DNA of 64,000 nucleotides from Pseudonocardiales bacterium (GTDB lineage: Bacteria; Actinomycetota; Actinomycetes; Mycobacteriales; Pseudonocardiaceae): positions 1-64,000 of the forward strand of contig JAFAUB010000152.1 in the NCBI GenBank assembly GCA_019243635.1, in the 5' to 3' direction. Positions 18,550 to 27,526 of this stretch are shown here, one piece after another. Both the position numbers and the translations under genes were made by a program. The notes below the pieces were generated by a model. The model searched no databases. It had not been told where the DNA came from and saw only the letters and a list, made by a program, of their open reading frames with translations. Each line of letters begins with the position of its first letter. Position 1 is the first letter of the stretch.

Positions 18550-20544
18550 TCAGACGAATTTTTGGATCTTGACGAGCGGACCGGGGTCGCCCACGGTGGC
18601 CGTATCACGCAGGTGTACCCGCAAGCGATGGTCGGTCCGGGCGAGCGGTGACAGGTCGACCGACTCTTCCATCTCCACGGCCTCCTTGGCCGCCAGGTAC
18701 TCCTGGAAGGTGCGGTGCACGAAGTCGACCCGGCCGACCACCGGCTCCCGGAGCACGCCGCTGCGCTCCAGCAGGTGCGCCAGCACGTCCTCGGCGGAGT
18801 AGTCCACGTTGGGCATCCGCGCCACCGCGCGCGCCACCAGCGCCAGTACCTCGTCGCGGGGCAGCTCGGCTCGGCCGGCCAGGCTCAGCCGCCATGCCAC
18901 GTGCTGCAGGATCGCCCGTTTGCTGCCGGCGTCGAGCACGACGATGCGGCTCGCGGGCACCTCGCGCTCGGCGTCGCGGCGTTCCAGCAGCAGGGCCAGC
19001 GCGTCGTGGTAGAGCGCCATCCGGTCCGGCGGGAGCTGCCGGCGGCGGTCGAGGTTGAGCGCGCAGAGCATCGCGCACAGCAGCGGGCTGCTCGCCAGCC
19101 CGCGCAGGTGCCGGCGCGCGTCGAGCTGACGCCGCAGCGTCCGCTCGTACCCGGGTAGCTCCTCGACGCCGCACGGCAGCGCCACGACGCGGCGCTGGGC
19201 GGCGTCGCGCATGGCGTCGTGCCAGCGGCGGCAGAACGCGGCCACGTCCAGCGGGGACATCCGCTCCAGCTCCACCGGCGCGAACCCCTCGGCGGCCAAC
19301 CAGCCACGCTCCGCCCCCCCGGGGCGGGAGGTCACCACCACCCGCAGCGTGGGATACTCGGCGAGCAGGCCGCGCAGCCAGGTCCGGACGGCCCGACGCT
19401 GCGCGGGGACCAGCTCGTCCACCCCGTCGACGAGCAGCAGCGCTCGGCCACTTCGTAGCTGCCGGTGCACCCACCCCGGAGGCAGCAGATCGACCAGCGA
19501 ATCGGCCACCCCGGTGATCAACTGCTCCGGCCGCGGCAGTGTCCGGTCGGCGTAGCTGCGCAACCGGACCAGGAACGGCACGGACCCGTTCCACTCGGCC
19601 AGCGGCCCGGAGAACCCACCGCGGGCCGCCGTGACGGCCAGCCATTGCAGCAGCGTCGTCTTGCCCGAGCCCGCGTCACCCCGCAGCAGGGTCCGTGAGC
19701 TTGCGGCGAGTGCCGCCTCGGCGCGCAGGCTCTCACTGCCCGTCACGATCCGGTGTCCCTCGGTGAACCAGTGCTCATCAGGCCGGTCGACTCGTCCCCG
19801 TCGACGGGCGTCGGTGCTGACCTGCAGGCTCAGGTACGCGACGCTGACCAGCGTGCGGGGCCGGTAACGCCGCACGTCGATACCAAACTGCTCCAGCTCG
19901 TCCAACGTCTCGCTGACGTGGGTGAGGTAGCGGACGCGGAACTCCTCGTCGTCCTCGCTGCCCCGGGGCGCGTCCAGGGTGGTGCGTGGCAGCCGGCGCA
20001 GGACCTCGGTGATGTCGGCCACCACCTGAGAGAACCGGCCCAGCAGCTCGGCCAGCGCGCGCGGGGTGAACGCGGGCAGCTGCCTGACCACCTGCACCAG
20101 CGTCATGCAGCTCTCGGCCAGGACCGCCTCGTAGAGCTGCTCCGCAGGTTCCGCCAGCGCCGCGCGCCGCACCGGGACCCGCGCGCGCACCAACCGCGCC
20201 AGCTTGCGCGCGTCGACATCCACCGCGAACAGCGTGTCATCGGTCAGATCGGCGGCCAGCAGGGCGTCGGCCACCGCCAGCAGCGCGGCGGCACGCTCAT
20301 TCTCGGGCAGACCGCGGAAGTCATGCTCATAAACCGGACGCAGCCGCTCGGCGATCTGATCGGCCAGCTCCTCCAACTGCCGGACCAGCTTGCGCCGCGC
20401 GAAGTGGTCTCGGACACCGATCCGGACCAGGTCGACCAGCTCCGCGCCACGCTGGTCACGCTCCCGCCGCACGCCGAGCCAGGTGCCCACCGCGTGGGTC
20501 ATCACCTGCTTGCCGATCGCGCTCGCGGCGGCCTCTACAGTCAT
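18550..20544 (-). CDS. NACHT-domain NTPase with short C-terminus
   Basis: A 664-residue STAND-type NTPase. ATG 20544 was chosen because GAGGAGG lies just upstream; an earlier in-frame ATG at 20748 adds unlikely sequence. Residues 1-210 form an N-terminal helical domain (MTVEAAASAIGKQVMTHAVG). The NACHT core follows, with Walker A GDAGSGKTT, Walker B LLLVDGVDEL and sensor VVVTSRPGG. It ends with HRTFQEYLAAKEAVE and then only about 40 residues. Relatives usually carry a long C-terminal repeat sensor there. Bacterial NACHT proteins include anti-phage abortive-infection factors. Loss of the sensor could make it inactive or differently regulated. Confidence 0.8.
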   Translation of the reverse strand: MTVEAAASAIGKQVMTHAVGTWLGVRRERDQRGAELVDLVRIGVRDHFARRKLVRQLEELADQIAERLRPVYEHDFRGLPENERAAALLAVADALLAADLTDDTLFAVDVDARKLARLVRARVPVRRAALAEPAEQLYEAVLAESCMTLVQVVRQLPAFTPRALAELLGRFSQVVADITEVLRRLPRTTLDAPRGSEDDEEFRVRYLTHVSETLDELEQFGIDVRRYRPRTLVSVAYLSLQVSTDARRRGRVDRPDEHWFTEGHRIVTGSESLRAEAALAASSRTLLRGDAGSGKTTLLQWLAVTAARGGFSGPLAEWNGSVPFLVRLRSYADRTLPRPEQLITGVADSLVDLLPPGWVHRQLRSGRALLLVDGVDELVPAQRRAVRTWLRGLLAEYPTLRVVVTSRPGGAERGWLAAEGFAPVELERMSPLDVAAFCRRWHDAMRDAAQRRVVALPCGVEELPGYERTLRRQLDARRHLRGLASSPLLCAMLCALNLDRRRQLPPDRMALYHDALALLLERRDAEREVPASRIVVLDAGSKRAILQHVAWRLSLAGRAELPRDEVLALVARAVARMPNVDYSAEDVLAHLLERSGVLREPVVGRVDFVHRTFQEYLAAKEAVEMEESVDLSPLARTDHRLRVHLRDTATVGDPGPLVKIQKFV

Positions 20545-20798
20545 TCGTCCTCCTCGCTCCGTCGTCCAGCTCGATATCGTGGTGCAGCGGGCCTTTCGGG
20601 ACCAGTCATCCGGTTCGCCCCGCTGGTGCTCACTTTCGACGATCAAGCTACGGCTACGCCGCGGTTCGCCCACCGAGACGGAGAAGTGACTCATCCGCCG
20701 AGCAGGGGCCACCGTATGTTCCCATTCGAGGCTGGACGTGGGCCGCACCGGCGTCCTCGGCGTTTTCAGGTAGTCGCATTGGGGCGGTGTCGGTCGTC

Positions 20799-21797
20799 TC
20801 AGGGGGCCGCTGGAATGAAGTCCGGTCCGTAGTTTCCGCTGCCGTCGGGCAGTGGTGCGGTAATGATCGGAGTGACCGCCGGGTACAAGGTGAACATGAG
20901 CCCGACCGCCGCGCTGAGCGCGCTGTCACCGCCGCCTGACCACGCGTTCTGAAGCGCCGCGACGAGCTCGGAGTACTTGGTGTTGAAGTTTCTCGACGCC
21001 GGCAGGTCCGGATACCCACCTCGGGGTACCCTGGCGACGGGATGACACTCCGGGAACGGGACCGGGTCGCCGGAGTAGCACCAGGTCCCCCCGACCTGGA
21101 CGAACTTCCTGCCGTAGCGGATCTCGCCGAAACGATAGTAGTGCGCGAGCTCACCGCCGAACTCGGGGGAGTCGGGGCTCGTCGCGTTGCCCTCGCCTTG
21201 GTCCTTGATCGTGTCGATCGCTTTCACCACGTCGTCGAGCGAGGCGAGGACAGGCAATGGCTCGCGGACCGTCGTGCTGGACCCGTCGGGGTCGGGCACG
21301 TGCAGCGTGGTGGTGAGCTGCCCGTCCGTGGAGATCGGCGGTGACAGCGTCTGGAATAACTCGCGGATCGCATCGTAGAACATGCCGATCGTGGGATAGT
21401 CGGTCTCGGCCGGCGCGAGGGGATTCTCGGGCTCCTCGATCGCCATGTACATATCGAGCGTCTTCAGGCTGAGGCCGGCGAGGTAGACCTCGAGATCCGG
21501 GAGCACACCGCCAGGTAGGTGCCCGGGGTATTCCGGCACCACGAACCTGGGTGTACCGCCGATCGCTTTGAGCATATTACACGCGAATCCCAGGTGAAGC
21601 ATCTCCTCTAGCACGACGCTCTTGATGAGGTTGCATGCCTCGCCGCTCTGACTTTTGATCGACCACATCCCGGAGAGGTAGATCGGCAGTGTCGAGAACT
21701 CGAGCTCAAGGGCCGCCTGTAGACTCTCCCGCAGCCATGACAGGTCACGGGAGCCGGTCGGAGCGGCCATAAGCTCCACGATCCTGGTGTTCGCCAT
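20799..21797 (-). CDS. Ferritin-like domain protein (VioB / iminophenyl-pyruvate dimer synthase-like)
   Basis: A 332-residue protein with ATG 21797 after GAAAGGAGATCG. LRESLQAALELEFSTLPIYLSGMWSIK, followed by LIKSVVLEEMLHLGFACNMLKAIGG, is the ferritin-like four-helix motif (ExxxLP..., EEMLH) that binds a di-iron centre. It matches the PF12902 family, whose founding members act in violacein and chromopyrrolic acid synthesis. Stand-alone members like this one have unknown roles. No indole-pigment genes are nearby, so a pigment pathway is not supported. It is divergent from bluB. Confidence 0.75.
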   Translation of the reverse strand: MANTRIVELMAAPTGSRDLSWLRESLQAALELEFSTLPIYLSGMWSIKSQSGEACNLIKSVVLEEMLHLGFACNMLKAIGGTPRFVVPEYPGHLPGGVLPDLEVYLAGLSLKTLDMYMAIEEPENPLAPAETDYPTIGMFYDAIRELFQTLSPPISTDGQLTTTLHVPDPDGSSTTVREPLPVLASLDDVVKAIDTIKDQGEGNATSPDSPEFGGELAHYYRFGEIRYGRKFVQVGGTWCYSGDPVPFPECHPVARVPRGGYPDLPASRNFNTKYSELVAALQNAWSGGGDSALSAAVGLMFTLYPAVTPIITAPLPDGSGNYGPDFIPAAP

Positions 21798-21957
21798 GCC
21801 ACGATCTCCTTTCGCCGGAACTTCAGTACCCAGGAGGCCCCGCTGTGCGGTGTGAGCATTGCCAGGTATCATCGGCTGGTCATTATCGGCATTAAACCAT
21901 GGGAGCCGAGACGGGTCCAGGTCGTGACGGCTCCCGCTGTGACCTCGGGGCGCGCGG

Positions 21958-22599
21958 GTGGATGTGAGCGGCTTCTACGATGTCGTGCACCGTCGGCGTG
22001 ACGTTCGGGGCGAGTTCACCGGCGGCGTGGTACCCACCGATGCGCTGCGCCGGATCCTCGGTGCCGCGAACGCCGCGCCCAGCGTGGGGCTGTCCCAGCC
22101 CTGGGACTTCGTCCTGATCCGCGATGTGGGCACCCGCACCGCGTTCCGCGACCACGTCCAGGCCGAACGTGAGATCTTCGCGGGCCGGCTCGACGCGGAG
22201 CGGGCCCGGATCTTCGCCCGGATCAAGGTCGAGGGGGTGCTGGAGTCCAGCCTGGGCGTCGTGGTCACCTACGACCCGCGGCGCGGAGCCCCGGCGGTGC
22301 TCGGACGGCACGCCATCGCCGATGCCGGCTTGTACTCGGTGTGCCTGGCCATCGAGAACCTGTGGTTGGCCGCGACCGCCGAGGGGCTCGGGGTCGGGTG
22401 GGTCAGCTTCTACCGGGAGGAGTTCCTCCGGAAACTGCTCGACATCCCGCACCAGGTCCGGCCGGTGGCCTGGTTGTGCCTGGGTCCCGTCGGGACACTG
22501 CAGGCCACGCCGGACCTCGAGCGGCACGGTTGGCGACACCGCACCCCACTGGCGCAGGTCGTGCACGAGGAGCGGTTCGGACGATCGGCGCCCCGCTGA
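21958..22599 (+). CDS. bluB: 5,6-dimethylbenzimidazole synthase
   Basis: A 213-residue nitroreductase-fold protein with a GTG start. BluB breaks down reduced FMN with oxygen to make 5,6-dimethylbenzimidazole, the lower ligand of vitamin B12. Supporting segments are FYDVVHRRRDVRGEF, ILGAANAAPSVGLSQPWDFVLI, the helical cap HVQAEREIFAGRLDAERARIF, and GLGVGWVSFYREEFLRKLLDIP. Length and order match characterised BluB. No other cobalamin genes are adjacent. The only B12-related neighbour is the B12-binding-like regulator about 10 kb to the left. Confidence 0.9.
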   Translation: MDVSGFYDVVHRRRDVRGEFTGGVVPTDALRRILGAANAAPSVGLSQPWDFVLIRDVGTRTAFRDHVQAEREIFAGRLDAERARIFARIKVEGVLESSLGVVVTYDPRRGAPAVLGRHAIADAGLYSVCLAIENLWLAATAEGLGVGWVSFYREEFLRKLLDIPHQVRPVAWLCLGPVGTLQATPDLERHGWRHRTPLAQVVHEERFGRSAPR

Positions 22600-22706
22600 C
22601 CAGCGCTCGGGACCGCATCGGCTAACTTGGGGCGGCTGAGTAGGGGCGGGCGGGTGAGTAGAGGCGGGTGACGTGGTCGCGTCGGACTCGATGGTGGTGA
22701 GGGCTG

Positions 22707-23567
22707 ATGGAGGAGCGCCAGGGGGTGCGGCGCAGCCAGGCTCCACCGGGGACTGAGCGGCCGAAACGGTTGCTGCCGCAGTATCACTACGAGCTGATCG
22801 GCTGCGGCCTGCGCGGCCACCAGCTGGTCGGCACCGACGTGGCCGAGATCCGGCCGGATGACAGCCTGCTCGTGCGGGAACCTGGGGATGGGCTTCGCTG
22901 GTACCGCTGCGTGCGCTGCGATGCCTGGGTTCCGCTGCCACCGCCGGTCGCGCCGGCTCGTCAGCATCTCCCCGAGCGGTCCGAGATCGACCTGCCGCTG
23001 CGGGGACGGCCGCTGCGGGACCGCTATGTGTTGCGCCTGATCGCGCTGGATCGGCTCGTGCACTTCCTCGTGCTCGGCGCGCTCGCGGTGGCGGTGTTTC
23101 TTTTCGCCGCCGATCGGGAGGCCTTGAGCCAGACGTTCTACCGCGTCCTGGACGCGGTGCAGGGCGGCGTCGGAGGGCCGAACGGCCAGGCCGGCGGGGG
23201 CATCGTGCGGGAGCTGCGGCGGGCCTTCGCCGCGAAGTCCTCCACCCTGTGGCTCGTGGGGTGGGCGCTGGCGGGCTACGCGGTGCTGGAGGGGGTGGAA
23301 GCCGTGGGCTTGTGGTTCGCCAAACGGTGGGCCGAGTACCTCACCTTCATCGCCACCACACTGTTGTTGGTCCCCGAGGTGTACGAGCTGACCGGTCGGA
23401 TCACCGTCACCAAGATCGTTACTTTGGTCATCAACCTCGCTGTGGTCGGCTACCTGTTGCTCGCCAAGCGCCTGTTCGGGTTACGCGGCGGCGGACGCGC
23501 CGAAGCCGCCGAGCGCGCCCACGACACCGGCTGGCCGGCACTGGAACGCGCCTTGCCCGGACGATGA
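22707..23567 (+). CDS. DUF2127-type membrane protein
   Basis: A 286-residue protein. The N-terminal 110 residues are soluble and carry a CxxC-like pair (YRCVRCDAWVPLP) typical of a small rubredoxin-like knuckle. The C-terminal part has about four membrane segments (LVHFLVLGALAVAVFLFAA; TLWLVGWALAGYAVLEGVEAVGLW; LTFIATTLLLVPEVYELTG; VVGYLLLAKRLFGL). The GVEAVGLWFAKRWAEYLTFIAT core is the DUF2127 signature. The function is unknown. It shares direction with bluB and the transglycosylase downstream. Confidence 0.75.
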   Translation: MEERQGVRRSQAPPGTERPKRLLPQYHYELIGCGLRGHQLVGTDVAEIRPDDSLLVREPGDGLRWYRCVRCDAWVPLPPPVAPARQHLPERSEIDLPLRGRPLRDRYVLRLIALDRLVHFLVLGALAVAVFLFAADREALSQTFYRVLDAVQGGVGGPNGQAGGGIVRELRRAFAAKSSTLWLVGWALAGYAVLEGVEAVGLWFAKRWAEYLTFIATTLLLVPEVYELTGRITVTKIVTLVINLAVVGYLLLAKRLFGLRGGGRAEAAERAHDTGWPALERALPGR

Positions 23568-23600
23568 GCTGCCGTTCGTTTCCGTACCCGCTGCCGGTCG

Positions 23601-24539
23601 TTGATCTGTGGTGTGAACGGTGAGCAATCTGCCAGTACGAGGATCGAGCAACCCGGTGACGAGCCGTCTCGGAGTTCTCGCCTGCGGTATCGCCGGATGG
23701 GTGGTTACGCGCTGCGTGGGGTGTTGTCCGGTGGTGCGCTGGCCTGCGCCGGCCTGGTCGTGGTGGGTCTGGGCGCGCTAGCCGCCCCGCTGCCCGACCG
23801 CGGGCTTGCCGCGCCGACACCGGTGGCGATGGCCGCGCCCGCCGCGCTGCCTGACGTTCCCGAGCCTGCCTCCGCTCCCGTTACCCAGCCTGCCCGCCAG
23901 CCGGCCGACGGGCAGGTCGCGATCCCGGTGCGGGTCCCCGCTCCCCCGGCCCGACCGGGCGCGCCGTCGCTGGCGTTCGCCGCGTGGGCCGCCCGGATGA
24001 CCCGGGTGACCGGGATCCCGCAGCGTGCACTCGCGGCCTACGCCAACGCGCATGCCGTGATGGCCGCCGCCCGGCCCGGCTGCCGTTTGACCTGGGTGAC
24101 CCTGGCCGGTATCGCGGCGGTGGAGTCCCAGCACGGGACCATCGGGGGCCGTACTCTGCTGCCTGATGGCCGGCCCTCGTCGCCGATCATCGGGATACCG
24201 CTCAACGGTGCCAACGGCACCCGGGCCGTCGCGGCTACCGACGGGGGTCTGCTGGATGGCGACAAGGTGTGGGAGCACGCCGTGGGGCCCTTCCAGTTCA
24301 TCCCGTCCACCTGGGCGTTGTGGCGCGCTGACGGGAACAACGACGGGATCAGCGACCCGCAGAACATCGACGACGCGGCTCTTGCCGCAGCCCAGTACCT
24401 GTGCGCGGACAACCGGAACCTGGCATCCGGTGATGGTTGGCTACGGGCGATCCTGACCTACAACAGCTCCCTGGACTACGCGCGGGCGGTGTACGGCTTC
24501 GCTCAGGGCTACGCCCGCGATGCCCAGAGCCTGAGCTGA
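23601..24539 (+). CDS. Secreted lytic murein transglycosylase-like protein
   Basis: About 310 residues; TTG 23601 or GTG 23613 are the likely starts. A basic N-terminus is followed by one hydrophobic segment (LSGGALACAGLVVVGLGALAAP), then an Ala/Pro linker. The catalytic domain runs from about residue 140 (WVTLAGIAAVESQHGTIGG), with the catalytic Glu in VESQHG. It continues with GPFQFIPSTWALWRADGNNDGISDPQNIDDAALAAAQYLC, the pattern of SLT-type transglycosylases that cleave peptidoglycan. It is probably extracytoplasmic and anchored. It is convergent with the permease gene, with 9 bases between stops. Confidence 0.85.
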   Translation: MICGVNGEQSASTRIEQPGDEPSRSSRLRYRRMGGYALRGVLSGGALACAGLVVVGLGALAAPLPDRGLAAPTPVAMAAPAALPDVPEPASAPVTQPARQPADGQVAIPVRVPAPPARPGAPSLAFAAWAARMTRVTGIPQRALAAYANAHAVMAAARPGCRLTWVTLAGIAAVESQHGTIGGRTLLPDGRPSSPIIGIPLNGANGTRAVAATDGGLLDGDKVWEHAVGPFQFIPSTWALWRADGNNDGISDPQNIDDAALAAAQYLCADNRNLASGDGWLRAILTYNSSLDYARAVYGFAQGYARDAQSLS

Positions 24540-24548
24540 CACCGGGCG

Positions 24549-26192
24549 TTAAGCCTGGTGAAGCTCCCGTTCCTCCTCGGCGGCCTCGGCGGTGGTCTCG
24601 GCGACCTGTTCCCGCACCCGGTGTGGCGTGAACCGTACCCGCAGCGCGATCACATAGATGATGGCTGACCAGATCAGGTTGACCAGAAGGCCCCACCCCG
24701 TGCCGATCAGGCCGGCACCGTCGTAAACGCTGAGGTAGCTGATCACCCCGTCGCCGATGATCCACGGCAGGACCCAGCTCGCGCCCGCCTTCCAGTCCGG
24801 CTTCGGCGCCCGGCCCTCGCTGGTGTAGTGGAAGATCGGCCACAGCATGAAACCGATCCCCACGCAGACACCGATCTTGAAGTTGATGGTCCAGCCGGCC
24901 CAGAAGATAATCATGTTCGCGGCGTAGAACGCGAGGAACGGGATGACGTCGCCGCCAGGTAGCTTGAACGGTCGCTCATGGTCGGGCAGCTGCCGGCGCA
25001 TCGCCGCCAGCACGAGCGGCCCGGTACCGAACGACAGCACCGTTGCCGAGGTGATGAAGCCGACCAGCGACTGCCAGCTGGGAAAGGGCAGGAAGAAGAT
25101 CAGGCCGACGACGAAGGTGACGACCAGGCTGACCCAGGGAATGCCCTGTTTGTTGATCCTGGTCAGCGACTCCGGGGCGTTGCGGTTCTTGCCCATCGCA
25201 TAGGAGACCCGGGTGGTGACCGCGACGTAGGCGAACCCGGTGTCCGCCGGTGAGATCACGGCGTCGATGTAGAGCAGTGTCGCCAGCCAACCCAGGCCGA
25301 GGATGGTCGAGATGGCCGCCAGCGGGCCGAAGTCACCGGCGAAAGACAGCTCTTTCCAGCCGTGCGAGCCCACGAGGTCCGAGGGCCGCACCGCGCCGAT
25401 GAAGGCGACCTCGAGCAGGATGTAGATGACGCCGCACAGCAGCACCGACCCGATGACCGCGAACGGGACGTTGACCTTGGGGTTCTTCGTCTCACCCGCC
25501 AGCTCGACCCCTTGCCGGAAACCGAGGAAGGAGAACACGATGCCGGCCGTCGGGATGGCGGTGAACACACCGCCCCAGCCTTGGGAGAAGAACCCGTAGG
25601 AGCGGAAGTTCTCGCCGTGGAACACCGTCACCAGGAACGCCGCGATCACCAGGAAGATCATCGCCAGCTTCCACCAGACCGCCGTGTTGTTGATCTGCGC
25701 GAAATACCTGACGCCGATGTAGTTCAGTATCACGAACACCGCCATCCCGACGATGGCGAACACCCCGCCGAGACCGGTCAGCGTGTAAGCCGGTTCGCCG
25801 CCGACGATGTGCTTGGTGGTCAGCGGCAGGTACTGGGTGGCGTACTGCAGCGCGGCCTCCACCTCGATCGGCGGCACGGACACCGCAGCCAGCCAGGTGA
25901 TCCACCCCATCGTGTAGCTGGCGAACGAGCCGAAGGACAGGTGCGGGAACCGCACCACCCCTCCGGAGATCGGGAACATCGTGCCCAGCTCGGCGAAGCA
26001 CAACCCGATCAGCAGGATCATCACCGTCCCGACCGCCCACGAGATGATCGCGGCCGGGCCTGCGGTGTGCGCCGCTTTGAGCGCGCTGAACAGCCAGCCG
26101 GACCCGATGATCGAGCCGACCCCGGCGAACAGCAGACCGACCTTGCCGACGTCCCTGCGCAGGCCCCCTTCCACCGGTGTCGACTCCGCCAT
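24549..26192 (-). CDS. APC-family amino acid permease
   Basis: A 547-residue protein with about 12-14 membrane segments. The first helix GLLFAGVGSIIGSGWLFSALKAA carries the GSGIGSGxxF-like substrate-binding bend of APC transporters, and FLGFRQGVELAGETKNPKVNVPFAV is the consensus after helix 6. The C-terminus is an acidic cytoplasmic tail (AETTAEAAEEERELHQA). The substrate is probably an amino acid or amine. The gene downstream of it on the chromosome (26226, also minus) precedes it in transcription with a 33-base gap, so the two may be co-transcribed. Confidence 0.85.
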   Translation of the reverse strand: MAESTPVEGGLRRDVGKVGLLFAGVGSIIGSGWLFSALKAAHTAGPAAIISWAVGTVMILLIGLCFAELGTMFPISGGVVRFPHLSFGSFASYTMGWITWLAAVSVPPIEVEAALQYATQYLPLTTKHIVGGEPAYTLTGLGGVFAIVGMAVFVILNYIGVRYFAQINNTAVWWKLAMIFLVIAAFLVTVFHGENFRSYGFFSQGWGGVFTAIPTAGIVFSFLGFRQGVELAGETKNPKVNVPFAVIGSVLLCGVIYILLEVAFIGAVRPSDLVGSHGWKELSFAGDFGPLAAISTILGLGWLATLLYIDAVISPADTGFAYVAVTTRVSYAMGKNRNAPESLTRINKQGIPWVSLVVTFVVGLIFFLPFPSWQSLVGFITSATVLSFGTGPLVLAAMRRQLPDHERPFKLPGGDVIPFLAFYAANMIIFWAGWTINFKIGVCVGIGFMLWPIFHYTSEGRAPKPDWKAGASWVLPWIIGDGVISYLSVYDGAGLIGTGWGLLVNLIWSAIIYVIALRVRFTPHRVREQVAETTAEAAEEERELHQA

Positions 26193-26225
26193 GGTGGGCG
26201 TCTCCTTACGGACCCAGGGCCGCCG

Positions 26226-26987
26226 TCAGGCTTCGTCGAGGGCCGGGACCGGCCGTCGTGCCAGCTTCCGCTGCATGATAAGCGTGTACCCGATCAACGA
26301 CAAGAGAACTGTCGTCAGAGCGGCGGACGAGCCCACCGTGCCCAGGTCCAATCCGCCCTTCGCGAGGGGTTTGCTGAAGAAGTCTCCCACGGTCGCCCCG
26401 AGTGGACGGGTGAGGACGAAAGCCATCCAGAACAGCAGGACGCCCGAGACGGGAGTGAAGTAGTGGGCGGCGAGGATCAGCACCATTGCGCTGCTGATCA
26501 CCAGGGCGCCGCCCGCGTAGCCGAGGCCGGAGCTGTCGGCCAGGTAGTCGCCCAGCGAGGTACCGAGGGTGTTGGAGAACAGGATCGCAACCCAGTAGAG
26601 CAGCTCGCCTCTGAATGTCCTGATCTGTTCGACGGAGAACGTCTGCCCGCTGCGGTACCAGATGGCGAATACGCCGGCGAGGCAGGCGATGAGGACCATG
26701 GCGCCCTTGGCGTAGCCAAGCCCCGCGGAGCGATTGATGAAGTCCGACATGGTCGTGCCGGCCGTACTCGTCGAGACGATGACCGTCCAGTACAGCGCCG
26801 GGTGGAATCTCGTGACCTTCAGCTGGGTGAGGAGACTGGCCAGGAACAGGCCGATGAACAGCAGTGAGCTGACTGCGTAACCGATGTTCAAGGTCTGGGC
26901 GAGAAGGTCCCCACCGGTCTCACCGAGGGTGGTGGCGGCGATCTTCATGACCCAGAAGAGCAGGGTGACCCGCGGCAGTTTCGTCAT
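26226..26987 (-). CDS. DUF347 repeat membrane protein
   Basis: A 253-residue protein with about eight hydrophobic segments arranged as four repeats of one unit. Each unit has a small-residue turn followed by GD or SD: TTLGETGGDLLAQTLNIGYA; TSTAGTTMSDFINRSAGLGY; NTLGTSLGDYLADSSGLGYA; RPLGATVGDFFSKPLAKGG. This is the repeat of unknown function DUF347 (COG4705). The duplicated build suggests a transporter-like core with conserved Asp residues in the membrane; the cargo is unknown. ATG 26987 follows a GGAAAGG ribosome-binding site, upstream of the APC permease. Confidence 0.8.
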   Translation of the reverse strand: MTKLPRVTLLFWVMKIAATTLGETGGDLLAQTLNIGYAVSSLLFIGLFLASLLTQLKVTRFHPALYWTVIVSTSTAGTTMSDFINRSAGLGYAKGAMVLIACLAGVFAIWYRSGQTFSVEQIRTFRGELLYWVAILFSNTLGTSLGDYLADSSGLGYAGGALVISSAMVLILAAHYFTPVSGVLLFWMAFVLTRPLGATVGDFFSKPLAKGGLDLGTVGSSAALTTVLLSLIGYTLIMQRKLARRPVPALDEA

Positions 26988-27526
26988 ATTTTTCCTTTCC
27001 CGAACACGTTCGGGCGTCTTGTTGTGTCACGCTGCTCCGCAACGGACGGGTGATAGCCTGGAAGCGACCTCAGCCGACCTCCTGTCGAGAACTCAAGGTC
27101 ATGCGGCAATCAGTGGTTGCGCGTAAGCTCCCAGCTCGACCATCTGGCGACGGGAGACCTTATAGAGGCGGGTCCGCATTTCGTCGGGATCTGAGAACCC
27201 TGGTCGCGCGAGGGCGCCCATCGGCCGACTGCCGGCGACGAGCCGAGGGAGGCTGCCCCATCTGTTGCAGTGTGCTGCTCCATTCGGTCGTAAGCCCTTC
27301 TCAGGTGCACCGGTAGGGGTGGACGGGGTCACCGCTGATATCACGCAGCGGGGCCGGCCCCCGGGCCGGCAACCTGCGCCGGCCGGCGGACATGAACCCG
27401 TGGCCGGGTCCGGCCGTGCTCCACAACCGACGCCCGTCCGCGCGCGGCATCGCGATCGGGCGCGACACTGACGATGCGCCACCGCGGTACGTTGGGCGTC
27501 CAACCCGGATACACCGGAGGTGCGCT
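26988..27526. other. Intergenic region
   Basis: No convincing gene. The part around 27340-27410 is a very GC-rich, repeat-like patch (GGGCCGGCCCCCGGGCCGGC). The divergent promoters for the DUF347 gene and the XRE gene must lie here, but no clear -10/-35 pair stands out. Confidence 0.35.

Noticed and set aside
25362-26867. A 501-codon plus-strand frame opposite the APC permease and DUF347 genes
   Set aside because: It is a high-GC shadow; the opposite strand has clear membrane-protein sequence and ribosome-binding sites.
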